Positions 7,479 to 15,221 of a stretch of 64,000 bases of DNA are shown here, piece after piece. A program made the position numbers and the translations under genes. How positions within the stretch are numbered: position 1 is the first letter of the stretch; each line of letters opens with the position of its first letter. The DNA lies in NCBI GenBank assembly GCA_016722565.1, contig JADKIU010000002.1, positions 434,001 to 498,000 of the forward strand, given 5' to 3'. This DNA is from Bacteroidota bacterium (GTDB taxonomy: Bacteria > Bacteroidota > Bacteroidia > 2-12-FULL-35-15). Below the pieces are notes generated by a model that was not told the origin of the DNA, searched no databases, and saw only the letters and a list, made by a program, of their open reading frames with translations.

Positions 7479-9635
7479 TTAATTCTTGATAATCTTTTTA
7501 TGTACAATTTGTTTATCAGTAATAATCTCCAATAAATAAATTCCTTGCGGAGCTGTATTTAAATTAATTGATTTCGTGAACTTACCACTGAAACCTGTTG
7601 TCTCTTCTAAGTAGATAACTTGTCCAGCCACATTCATTATTCTTAAACTCAACTCACTACTCATTTTGTCTTCAAAAACGATGTTCACACTATTGCTTGT
7701 TGGGTTCGGAAATACACCCAATTGGTATTCGTAGTATTCATTGATACTAAAAGGGAATTCAATTGTGTTGATTGCAGTGTTGGTGACAATTGGCGAATTG
7801 AAATCAAAATAAATATAAGCAGTGTTTGTAATTTGATCACCTGGACTTAATCCGGACACAGGAGCGATGGAATAACGAACATATCCATGACTTTCTGCTT
7901 CATTGCTTGTGCTGTCTGATAAGAAAATATTACTAAAATTAAATTTCAAAACATTTCCTGGCAATAATAGAACAGTCATTGGATGACTACTTGAAATAAT
8001 TTTCAAGGTTGTAATGTCTACATCCACATCCAGTGTATCCAAGATATAGATATTGATAGCCGGTGCAGTTCCTGTATTTTGGAAGTTAACAGTATAGTCG
8101 AGTTCCGGAGTATTCGCAGGAATATAACCGTTCACACCTGTTCCTTTGGGTGATACTTCTTTGTTGTTAGGATCGTAGGAATTACCGACAATAAAATGCC
8201 CATTATAAGTATTGTTGGTTGTATCTGCATCACCAGTAATAGGAAGTACAATTAACGTAATGTCAACAATGTCGCCAATAGTAGCCGTGCTGGATGTCGT
8301 ATAATTTATTCCATAAGTCATATACGCATAATAAGGTAAAGCAGTGATGTCTGCAATTGACCATTTTAAAGTATCACCTGTTGGTGCAGGGATAACAGTT
8401 GTTGGAGGCGTTGCAGACGCAAATGGTCCTGTATAAGTTATTAAAGGGTCTAATATCAGTATCATTTCTCCGGGTATTGGTGCGCCAGAACAATCAGGTC
8501 CAATTGAGCTAACAGAGGGGTAGAGATAGTGTGATGCGCCAGGGAAAAATGCAATTCCAGAAACTCCAATCCAAGTGGAGGCGAGGTCAAATACACCACA
8601 ATCAACAGCAAAGTTCTCAGTAGTAATAATGGATGGGGATACCGTTGTTAAGTGTGCAACACTTGTGGGACAGGTTACCGGCAAACTAGGTGAAGAAACA
8701 ACTTCTATCGTATATGTTCCAGGAAATACATCAAAATAGTAGTATCCAAAAGGATCAGTCCAAGCATAATCAACAAATGTTCCTCCCGAACTTAGTTTCA
8801 ATTGAGCGAGCGGAATAAGATTTTCCAATGTATCTAAACTGCAGTTCGAATTCATGTCAGCAAAAACATGACCGGTAAGTGTACCACAGGTATCAATATT
8901 TACCCAAATGCTATCTGTTACATTGCAAGTAGAATCGCGAACGTAGTTTAAAGTATACCAACCTTCATTCAGCATAGATACAGATGAAATTGTTGGACTT
9001 TCGAGTGAAGAAGCAAAACCGTTTGGTCCGGTCCAATTGTAATTACCTAAACCAAAATGGTTCGTTGCCAATAGTTGTAACGTACCATTTACGCATAATG
9101 GAGAATTGTTGTATGCATTTGTAACACAGGTTTCTTCACAAGAAACTGTTCCTGTGCTGGTAGAATCGAAATTAAACGAAACGTTGGCTGGAAGATTCGA
9201 AAAATTGGTAATCATTAAAATGTAATAATTGCCAGCGGTACCGGCAACATTTACTTGCTCTGTGTAGGAAGTTGAATAACTACAATCCAGTGCTGTTCCT
9301 GTTAAACCTCCTGAACAAGGAGTTGTGGGAGAAGAAAAAGGACCCCAACAAACAAAATCAACGTCAACACCAACGCCTGCTGTATCCAATTGAGAAATAT
9401 TAATGACAATACTACCGGATGAGTCTACTTTAAAATAAAACCAAGCAGGGTTTAGCTGGGAACCTAAACAGCCATAATTAGGTCCAACTTCTGCTGGAAT
9501 ACTTCCGTAGCTTGAAGGATATGTATTCACAGTTCCATTGCAGATTGGAGTTGAGGTATTACAGGTTGCTGCTGTTTGCGAGTATGAAAGGCTTATTTGG
9601 CAAACAAGAAACAGGAGAAGTAGATTTTTTTTCAT
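7479..9635 (-). CDS. T9SS type A sorting domain protein (large multidomain secreted protein)
   Basis: Secreted protein of 718 residues. A signal peptide (MKKNLLLLFLVCQISLSYSQ) precedes a Cys-rich N-terminal domain (residues about 24-165) of the sort that opens many Bacteroidota extracellular proteins. An Ig-like segment follows (NYNWTGPNGF), then an SdrD-B-like domain (GHVFADMNSNCSLDTLEN). Residues about 490-630 form the domain found before T9SS tails in this phylum, with SYDPNNKEVSPKG, YTVNFQNTGTAPA and TNTAYIYFDFNSPI (DUF7619-like). The type A sorting domain ends the protein (GVFPNPTSNSVNIVFEDK ... GIYLLEI ... KKIIKN). The ligand or enzyme activity is not evident. A hairpin sits against its start codon (9638-9660). 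Confidence 0.87.
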   Translation of the reverse strand: MKKNLLLLFLVCQISLSYSQTAATCNTSTPICNGTVNTYPSSYGSIPAEVGPNYGCLGSQLNPAWFYFKVDSSGSIVINISQLDTAGVGVDVDFVCWGPFSSPTTPCSGGLTGTALDCSYSTSYTEQVNVAGTAGNYYILMITNFSNLPANVSFNFDSTSTGTVSCEETCVTNAYNNSPLCVNGTLQLLATNHFGLGNYNWTGPNGFASSLESPTISSVSMLNEGWYTLNYVRDSTCNVTDSIWVNIDTCGTLTGHVFADMNSNCSLDTLENLIPLAQLKLSSGGTFVDYAWTDPFGYYYFDVFPGTYTIEVVSSPSLPVTCPTSVAHLTTVSPSIITTENFAVDCGVFDLASTWIGVSGIAFFPGASHYLYPSVSSIGPDCSGAPIPGEMILILDPLITYTGPFASATPPTTVIPAPTGDTLKWSIADITALPYYAYMTYGINYTTSSTATIGDIVDITLIVLPITGDADTTNNTYNGHFIVGNSYDPNNKEVSPKGTGVNGYIPANTPELDYTVNFQNTGTAPAINIYILDTLDVDVDITTLKIISSSHPMTVLLLPGNVLKFNFSNIFLSDSTSNEAESHGYVRYSIAPVSGLSPGDQITNTAYIYFDFNSPIVTNTAINTIEFPFSINEYYEYQLGVFPNPTSNSVNIVFEDKMSSELSLRIMNVAGQVIYLEETTGFSGKFTKSINLNTAPQGIYLLEIITDKQIVHKKIIKN

Positions 9636-9637
9636 GT

Positions 9638-9660
9638 CTAGTTAATTTTCTATTAACTAG
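9638..9660 (-). promoter_or_regulatory. Perfect inverted repeat just upstream of the T9SS gene start
   Basis: CTAGTTAAT (9638-9646) and ATTAACTAG (9652-9660) form a 9-bp perfect inverted repeat with a 5-nt spacer. It ends two bases before the ATG at 9633-9635. It could be an operator or an mRNA hairpin that limits translation start. The sequence alone does not decide between them. Confidence 0.5.
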
Positions 9661-9755
9661 GATGTTCAGATTCTGCAATAAGTTGCATCTGTTGGTAAGT
9701 TTTAATGGCATATTTTTATAATTACGCTGTTTTTTTCAATTTCATAAAATTATCC

Positions 9756-9763
9756 TACATTTG
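9756..9763 (+). promoter_or_regulatory. -7 element TACATTTG before a small ORF
   Basis: TACATTTG matches TAnnTTTG and lies 17 nt before the ATG of the 37-codon ORF at 9781. No clear TTG is found at the proper distance upstream, so this is a half-match. Confidence 0.45.
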
Positions 9764-9780
9764 TCCCAATCAATACAAAA

Positions 9781-9894
9781 ATGTCAATAGCACTTTACAT
9801 CACCTCTTTATTATTCATTCCGATGGTCATTACCATGGGAATGCGCTATTGCTTCACTCAAACGCGATTAAATCGCATTCCCGTTAACAGATAA
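9781..9894 (+). CDS. Possible 37-residue membrane peptide
   Basis: Short ORF with one hydrophobic helix (MSIALYITSLLFIPMVITMG, residues 1-20) followed by a basic tail (RYCFTQTRLNRIPVNR). This fits a positive-inside single-span small membrane protein. A TACATTTG box lies at the right distance upstream and the gene stands alone in the gap between a T9SS gene and the PAS-SpoIIE gene. I do not recognise a family. It may be a chance ORF. Confidence 0.4.
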   Translation: MSIALYITSLLFIPMVITMGMRYCFTQTRLNRIPVNR

Positions 9895-9970
9895 TTTCTC
9901 TGTCGCTTCCTAGAAGCAAATCTCTTTTTTAGTTTTTAATTCAGGCATTTTGCCTTTTATACTTTTTATT

Positions 9971-11131
9971 ATGTCACTCGTAACTGATGCTATATTAGCA
10001 AAGCTCAACAGCTTAATCGTTGTTGTTAACCACCATGGAAAAATTGAATATGTAAGTCCTTCTGCAAAACGAATTTTAGGTTTTGAACCGGAACAGCTCA
10101 TGGGTGAAGGATGGTGGAACCTAACACGTATTGATGAGTTGGAGCGTGCTGACATCAAAGCGTTAACATTTCAGCAATTAAAACAAGATTCCTTGCAAGA
10201 GTCTGTGCCCTACGAGCGATTACTAAAAACAGCCACCGGTGGCGATAAATGGATTTTGTGGAATACTTCTAAAGGTTCGGCTAATACGCTCGTTGGCATT
10301 GGTCATGATATAACCGACAGAAAAATAGCGGAACAAAAATTAATAGAGAAACACAAAGAACTCGAGCAACACAATAAAGATATTGTTGATAGTATTCAAT
10401 ATGCCAGTCGCATTCAAGAAGCAATTTTGCCGGATGTTAACAGAATAAAAAATGCGTTTGATGATGCATTTGTTTTGTATCAACCAAAGGATGTGGTAAG
10501 TGGCGACTATTATTTTTGTTATCAAAAGGGAAGCAAAACCTTTTTAGCAGTTGTTGATTGCACGGGTCATGGTGTTCCTGGAGCTTTGATGAGCTTTATT
10601 GCGAACGGAATTCTTAAAGAAGTAATTATCAAAAAAGGGATAGAAGAACCTTCTGAAATTTTATATGCGTTGGATGATGAATTATTTGCTGCCTTAAACA
10701 AACAAAATAGCGAAAGTATTACCAACGATGGGATGGATGTGGCCTTGGCTGTTTTTGATTCTGAAAAGAATACGGTGAATTATTCAGGAGCGTTTCGGCC
10801 GATGTTATTGTTGCGTGATAATGAATTAATAGAGTTTGAGCCCAATCGTTATCCAATTGGATTTTATGGTGATGTTGAAAAACTATTTGTATCAAGGAAA
10901 TTAGAACTACAAAAAGGAGATTTGTTCTATTTTTTTACAGATGGCTATTGTGATCAATTTGGAGGTGAGTTGAAGAAGAAATTCAATCGAAAACGTTTCA
11001 AAGAGTTATTGCTTTCTTTACACAGTATGGAAATGGCAGAGCAGCGGTCGTTTTTGCAATATGCGTTGTTGAATTGGCGACAAGACGAACCTCAAATGGA
11101 TGATGTTTGTATTGTAGGTGTTAAAATATAA
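9971..11131 (+). CDS. PAS domain-containing SpoIIE-type serine phosphatase
   Basis: Cytoplasmic PP2C/SpoIIE phosphatase, 386 aa from the ATG at 9971; an upstream in-frame TTG at 9950 is less likely. Residues about 8-118 form a PAS sensor (IVVVNHHGKIEYVSPSAKRI, then WILWNTSKGSAN). A coiled-coil linker with the conserved DIVDSIQYASRIQEAILP motif follows. The phosphatase domain carries the metal-binding GDYY and DCTGHGVPGALMS motifs, DGMDVAL and FTDGYCDQFGG. Such enzymes usually dephosphorylate STAS-domain anti-sigma antagonists, and one such protein is encoded at 36641. No kinase or STAS partner is adjacent, so the target is inferred. Related in its C-terminal half to the protein at 28647. Confidence 0.9.
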   Translation: MSLVTDAILAKLNSLIVVVNHHGKIEYVSPSAKRILGFEPEQLMGEGWWNLTRIDELERADIKALTFQQLKQDSLQESVPYERLLKTATGGDKWILWNTSKGSANTLVGIGHDITDRKIAEQKLIEKHKELEQHNKDIVDSIQYASRIQEAILPDVNRIKNAFDDAFVLYQPKDVVSGDYYFCYQKGSKTFLAVVDCTGHGVPGALMSFIANGILKEVIIKKGIEEPSEILYALDDELFAALNKQNSESITNDGMDVALAVFDSEKNTVNYSGAFRPMLLLRDNELIEFEPNRYPIGFYGDVEKLFVSRKLELQKGDLFYFFTDGYCDQFGGELKKKFNRKRFKELLLSLHSMEMAEQRSFLQYALLNWRQDEPQMDDVCIVGVKI

Positions 11132-11163
11132 TAGAATAATGTAACACGTATTGATACAATAAA

Positions 11164-11193
11164 AATCGTGTGCAAAAAATTGCACACGGTTTT
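11164..11193. terminator. Bidirectional terminator
   Basis: AATCGTGTGCAA / TTGCACACGGTT forms a strong stem flanked by A and T runs, between the SpoIIE gene stop at 11131 and the convergent gene ending at 11192. Confidence 0.85.
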
Positions 11194-11599
11194 ATTTCGC
11201 TTTCATTTTGTTTCCTTTGGCTTCGTGTGTTAACTCTGCCATTCCTAATTTTTCCATTAATGGGGGGATGTACATTCCAAAACGACCACGAAGTCCTTTT
11301 TTCAAACCATACCATCCTTTTACAGGATTCTTTTCAGATCGTCCCCAGGCTTCAACAGTTCCTTCTTTTGCAGGTTTTTGTTCGTCTGCACTTCCTAATT
11401 CCATCCAGTCGCCATGTTTTTTTAACATAATGTGTAGATCATTGAGGCAACGAATATCATAATGCAAAACTGTTTTGCCAACTGTACAGACTAAAATTTC
11501 CTTTCCATCCTTTTCATCCACATGCATGGTGTATTCTGAAGATAAAGGTGGTGTTTTTAACTTCATAGGATTTTCTTTCGTTCCGATTTTAGTTTTCAT
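11192..11599 (-). CDS. Hypothetical protein, 135 aa
   Basis: I do not assign a function. The protein is soluble and without a signal peptide or membrane helix. It is basic at both ends (MKTKIGTKENPMKLKTPPLS and a C-terminal KGNKMKAK) and has a GYGL-like central segment (NPVKGWYGLKKGLRGRFGMY). A short beta-strand-rich middle (EILVCTVGKTVLHYDIRCL) precedes HGDWMELGSADEQKPAKEGT. The composition and the clear terminator at its 3' end indicate a real gene rather than one of the antisense ORFs that overlap it. It looks like a conserved small Bacteroidota protein. Confidence 0.7.
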   Translation of the reverse strand: MKTKIGTKENPMKLKTPPLSSEYTMHVDEKDGKEILVCTVGKTVLHYDIRCLNDLHIMLKKHGDWMELGSADEQKPAKEGTVEAWGRSEKNPVKGWYGLKKGLRGRFGMYIPPLMEKLGMAELTHEAKGNKMKAK

Positions 11600-11659
11600 G
11601 GGATATAACGTATTAAAAAAATAAGTAGAACTAATTTAATCAAAATAATGGAATAAATC

Positions 11660-12271
11660 TTATTTCCAATAAAACTGGAAACCGATAGTGGGTGCTATTG
11701 AATGAAAATCCTTGTCGTATGGATTAGTAGAAATTTGATTCACATAGATATAAGGGACATTTAATTCTATAGCAAAGTTTTTTGAAACAAAATAACTTGC
11801 ACCAACACCAAACAACGCAGTAAACACAGCTTTATTTGCATGGCTGTTTTTAATATACGTTAGAGAAGAAGTATAACTAGTTTTTTGCTCAAAATTACCA
11901 AAGCCTGCTGAACCTTGCGCATAGGTTAGAAATTTTTCTTTTGAAACAAAGTAATATCTCAAATATGTATTTAAGCCATAAAGTTGAATCTGTTGGTGTT
12001 CTTTTACTGGACCACCATACCACGATGAAGAATATGAGTTAGAAACCTTTGAATAATAAGGTTGGATACCGATACCCAATTTATTTATTGTTAAATATCC
12101 CATATTTCCAGCAACAGCAAATCCGTAAATTTCATTATCCGGAAAAAATTTAAGAACATCTAAAATAGGAAGAACAGAAATCCCAACTTGTGTGGTTGTC
12201 TTTTCTAACTGAGCGAATCCATTTCTAAAAGATAGTGAGAATACGATAATTGCAATAAGTTTTATTTTCAT
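11660..12271 (-). CDS. Outer-membrane beta-barrel protein
   Basis: Secreted, 203 aa. Signal peptide MKIKLIAIIVFSLSFRNGFAQ. The mature part reads as alternating amphipathic strands (GYLTINKLGIGIQPYYSKVS, LYGLNTYLRYYFVSKEKFLT, ALFGVGASYFVSKNFAIEL) and ends in an aromatic (TIGFQFYWK), which is the usual C-terminal signal of outer-membrane barrels. It starts 9 nt downstream of the maf gene's stop, so the two may be cotranscribed. Role unknown. Confidence 0.75.
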   Translation of the reverse strand: MKIKLIAIIVFSLSFRNGFAQLEKTTTQVGISVLPILDVLKFFPDNEIYGFAVAGNMGYLTINKLGIGIQPYYSKVSNSYSSSWYGGPVKEHQQIQLYGLNTYLRYYFVSKEKFLTYAQGSAGFGNFEQKTSYTSSLTYIKNSHANKAVFTALFGVGASYFVSKNFAIELNVPYIYVNQISTNPYDKDFHSIAPTIGFQFYWK

Positions 12272-12280
12272 TTATGGATA

Positions 12281-12868
12281 TTAAAACTTCAGCAACTCTT
12301 CATACAATTCCTTTACAGGCAATCCCATGACATTAAAATAGGTACCCTCAATTTTTTCTACTGCAACCAGGCCAATCCAATCCTGCGCCCCGTAAGAGCC
12401 CGCTTTATCGAAAGGTTTATAGTTGTTGATATAAAACTCAATTTCTTCCAACGTCAAAGGTTTGAAATATACCTTTGTTAACGCATAAAAGGATTTTGTT
12501 TTTTTTTTTGATTTTAAACAAACACCTGTATATACTTCATGCATTTTACCGGAAAGGAGTTGTAACATCCGAACTGCATCGTCAAAATTTTCAGGTTTAT
12601 TGAGTACTTCATTGGTTTGAGGAAGCCAAACGACTGTGTCAGCTGTAATAACAATGGTGTTATCGTTTAATTCCTCATCAAAGGCGTGTGCTTTCTTTTC
12701 ACAAAGATAAAGTGGAATTTCGTAAGCTTTTAATTCGTCAGGAAAACTTTCGTCAACTTCTTTGGTGCGCACTTCAAAGTCTAATCCAAGCTCTTTTAAT
12801 AGATATTGTCTGCGTGGCGATTTGGACGCCAGCAGAATTTTATATTTTGAGAGTTGATTAAATGACAT
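12281..12868 (-). CDS. maf: Maf-like nucleotide pyrophosphatase
   Basis: Predicted dTTP/UTP pyrophosphatase (YhdE-type Maf), a house-cleaning enzyme that hydrolyses non-canonical or excess nucleoside triphosphates. The start at 12868 gives MSFNQLSKYKILLASKSPRR, placing the diagnostic ASKSPRR loop near residues 14-20; an upstream Met at 12904 would add 12 unrelated residues. Further motifs are ITADTVVW and LSGKMHEVYTGVCL, with YINNYKPFDKAGSYGAQDW near the C-terminus. The 195-residue length is normal. The start overlaps the end of the upstream prenyltransferase gene by 11 nt, indicating translational coupling. Confidence 0.92.
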   Translation of the reverse strand: MSFNQLSKYKILLASKSPRRQYLLKELGLDFEVRTKEVDESFPDELKAYEIPLYLCEKKAHAFDEELNDNTIVITADTVVWLPQTNEVLNKPENFDDAVRMLQLLSGKMHEVYTGVCLKSKKKTKSFYALTKVYFKPLTLEEIEFYINNYKPFDKAGSYGAQDWIGLVAVEKIEGTYFNVMGLPVKELYEELLKF

Positions 12869-13826
12869 GCAGGAAGTCGTGGAGAATAGGGTAAGCAAAA
12901 ACAAGCAAGTAGATAATACCCATCAGCATTATAAATTTTGAAAGATTACCGGCAAATCGAAATTCCTTTTTATCACCTGCTTTTTTGATTTTGTAAATAA
13001 GAAAAAACAATGGCAGTTGGAGCGCAACAATAAAATAAACCAATGAAATATAATCTTCGAGTTTCAAAAATTCCAATTGAATAAAAACAAGGCAACAAAT
13101 AGTGAGGAAGGCAATAAACATGGCAATGTTCTTTGTTGTTTTTATGCCTAATAAAATCGGCATTGTTTTGCACCCATATTCGTTATCTCCATCCATATCC
13201 TCAATATCTTTGATAATTTCACGCAAAAGGGTTGTAATGAATGCAAAAAAGGCAAGTGCAACGGTATATTCCCAAACCGAAATGAAGCTCAAGTTTTCAT
13301 CCACAGGAAGGTATTCTCTATAAATGGGAATCATTTCGTAGATGACTGCGATTAAGGGCACCAATGCTGTAAATAAGGCAATAACAACATTCCCGATTAA
13401 GAATTGGCGTTTGAAAGAAGTAGAGTAGAACCATAATCCACCTGCACAAACAAAATGAATCAATGCTAATCTCCACGACCCAATCGAATGAGCCACATAC
13501 AGTGCAATTGCAATTGCTAAAAAATTAATAACGGTATGCGCTCCAATAGCAACTCTTCGTTTTACACCTTTTCCAATAACCATTCGCTCAGGTTTATTTA
13601 CCTTATCGATGCTGATGTCAAAATAGTCGTTGATAATATAACCAGCTGCGGCAATCATCACAGTTGATAGTACTAATAAGAAAAAATTAAGTTCTGAAAG
13701 TTGCAATTCATAGAAGGAACTATTTACTTTGATGATTGGGTAAATAATGCACCAACGCACCACATATTGCGTAAAGGCAATGATGAGTAAATTTTGTATT
13801 CGTATTAATTTTAGAAATGCAATCAT
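12858..13826 (-). CDS. UbiA-family prenyltransferase
   Basis: Integral membrane protein, 322 aa, about eight to nine transmembrane helices. The two Asp-rich motifs of the UbiA superfamily are present: NDYFDISIDKVNKPER near residue 65 and DIEDMDGDNEYG near residue 205, which bind Mg-diphosphate of the polyprenyl donor. Close relatives in Bacteroidota are annotated as geranylgeranylglycerol-phosphate geranylgeranyltransferase-like; substrate cannot be assigned from sequence alone. Menaquinone or heme prenylation are less likely because the residues typical of MenA and CtaB are not apparent. The gene lies in a minus-strand block with maf, and their coding regions overlap. Confidence 0.85.
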   Translation of the reverse strand: MIAFLKLIRIQNLLIIAFTQYVVRWCIIYPIIKVNSSFYELQLSELNFFLLVLSTVMIAAAGYIINDYFDISIDKVNKPERMVIGKGVKRRVAIGAHTVINFLAIAIALYVAHSIGSWRLALIHFVCAGGLWFYSTSFKRQFLIGNVVIALFTALVPLIAVIYEMIPIYREYLPVDENLSFISVWEYTVALAFFAFITTLLREIIKDIEDMDGDNEYGCKTMPILLGIKTTKNIAMFIAFLTICCLVFIQLEFLKLEDYISLVYFIVALQLPLFFLIYKIKKAGDKKEFRFAGNLSKFIMLMGIIYLLVFAYPILHDFLHVI

Positions 13827-13866
13827 AAACCTTTTGAATTATCCTCTTTTGACTTTCTAATTTGAA

Positions 13867-14388
13867 TTACCAAACAAATCCTTCTTTGTCCAACCATTTA
13901 TCTTGAACTTTTAATACTTGTTCAATCACATCCCGAACAGCACCTTCACCACCTTTTTTATCGGAAACATAAATTGAAATGTCTTTTATTTCTTGTGCAG
14001 AATCGCTCGGACAAGTTGGAACACCTACCTTTTTCATTACCTCATAATCAGGAATATCATCCCCCATGTAAAGTATTTCTTCCGACTGAATATTATAAAT
14101 TTCAATAAATTCTTTATACGTATCAATTTTGGTGTGACTTCCTAAATAGACATCTGTGATTCCAAGCCCATTTAAACGTGTTCGTACCATTTCTGATTTT
14201 CCACCGGAAATTATGGCAATCTTATAACCTTTTTTTACCGCCAATTGCAATGCGTATCCATCTTTGATGTTCATCACACGCACTTGCTCTCCGCTGGGCA
14301 TTAATGTGACAGACCCGTTCGTAAGCACTCCATCTACATCAAAAATAAATGCTTTTACACGTGTAAGTTTGGTTTTGAAATTTTCCAT
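13867..14388 (-). CDS. KdsC-like HAD phosphatase
   Basis: Predicted 3-deoxy-D-manno-octulosonate 8-phosphate phosphatase, which releases Kdo for LPS core synthesis. The 173-residue protein lacks a cap domain, as KdsC does. HAD motif I is FIFDVDGVLTNG (nucleophile Asp17, acid/base Asp19), motif II IISGG near residue 62, and motif IV GDDIPDYEVM near 115. The closing KKGGEGAVRDVIEQVL also fits KdsC. kdsA lies 33 kb away at 46226, so the Kdo genes are not clustered. A KdsC-like phosphatase without Kdo specificity cannot be excluded. Confidence 0.88.
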   Translation of the reverse strand: MENFKTKLTRVKAFIFDVDGVLTNGSVTLMPSGEQVRVMNIKDGYALQLAVKKGYKIAIISGGKSEMVRTRLNGLGITDVYLGSHTKIDTYKEFIEIYNIQSEEILYMGDDIPDYEVMKKVGVPTCPSDSAQEIKDISIYVSDKKGGEGAVRDVIEQVLKVQDKWLDKEGFVW

Positions 14389-14412
14389 CGCTACTAAATT
14401 ACTACATTAATT

Positions 14413-14439
14413 GTCATTTCTAGCATAGCCGAGAAATCT
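14413..14439 (+). repeat. REP-like 27-nt repeat
   Basis: GTCATTTC-TAGCATAGCC-GAGAAATCT belongs to the same family as two copies at 19013-19039 and 19049-19075 (consensus GTCATTTCGA..........GAGAAATCT). It lies between the KdsC-like gene and the DUF2520 gene. The outer GATTTCTC / GAAATGAC arms give partial dyad symmetry. This is a dispersed intergenic repeat of the kind common in Bacteroidota genomes. Confidence 0.6.
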
Positions 14440-15214
14440 ATTTTACTGTTTTAATAATACTCTTACTTAGCAACTCGTAGATTTTTTTTAAATCCTTTTC
14501 GTTTGTCAACAATTTCAAATGTGCATCGATTGTTTTTTTATCGTTTCGGATTGCTGGGCCTGTTTGTGCGCTCGAAGGTTTTGTATTTTTTATTTTATGT
14601 GCCGTTTCTTCAATCAAAGGCTTTAGTAAGTCGAGTGATAGCTTATCTTTTGCCAAAAGATGTTCAGCAATTGCATACATATGATTCGTAAAATTGCAAG
14701 CAAAAACAGCAGCTACATGAATTTTTTTACGTTGCTCGGAATTTACTTTTTGAACGTTGCCACTGATACTCCTTGCAAAGTATTGCAATGTAGTGGAAGT
14801 AGTGTTGTTGTTTGCTTCGATGCAAATGGGAATTGTTTTAAAAGATGCTTGTTTCTCTTTTGAAAATGTCTGTAATGGATAAAAAACTCCGTAATTTTTA
14901 GATGTCTTTTTCAGAACATCCATTGAAACACTTCCGGAAGTATGAACAACAATCTGGTCTTTTAATTTTAATTGTTTTGCAACAGATTCAATCGCATCAT
15001 CTTTCACCGAAATGATATATATGGAAGAATCGGTAGAAAGTTTTTTTAGCTCAACTATTGCTTTTGCCTTTAACTTTTTTGAAAGTACTTCCGCATTCTT
15101 TTTGTTACGACTAAATACTTGTGAAATCAAATACCCTTCTTTATGCAAGGCTAAGCCAAGTTGTGTAGCTAAATTTCCTGAACCAATGATGGATATTTTA
15201 ATTGGTGATTCCAT
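14438..15214 (-). CDS. Rossmann-like and DUF2520 domain protein
   Basis: Cytoplasmic NAD(P)-binding protein, 258 aa. The N-terminal Rossmann fold is marked by KISIIGSGNLATQLG (residues 6-20). A central strand VVHTSGSVSMDVLKK, then GVFYPLQTFSKEKQ, are typical of the DUF2520 family, whose C-terminal helical domain carries AAVFACNFTNHMYAIAEHLL and SSAQTGPAIRNDKKTI. Related proteins resemble ketopantoate and pyrroline carboxylate reductases, but the substrate is not known. The stop codon borders a REP-like repeat. It is transcribed from upstream ccmF, 7 nt away. Confidence 0.9.
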   Translation of the reverse strand: MESPIKISIIGSGNLATQLGLALHKEGYLISQVFSRNKKNAEVLSKKLKAKAIVELKKLSTDSSIYIISVKDDAIESVAKQLKLKDQIVVHTSGSVSMDVLKKTSKNYGVFYPLQTFSKEKQASFKTIPICIEANNNTTSTTLQYFARSISGNVQKVNSEQRKKIHVAAVFACNFTNHMYAIAEHLLAKDKLSLDLLKPLIEETAHKIKNTKPSSAQTGPAIRNDKKTIDAHLKLLTNEKDLKKIYELLSKSIIKTVK

Positions 15215-15221
15215 ATAGAGC

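Noticed and set aside
11208..11462. Two plus-strand ORFs over the hypothetical gene at 11192-11599
   Set aside because: Their translations are Phe/Leu/Cys-rich with no feature, while the minus-strand reading has balanced composition and ends at a terminator.
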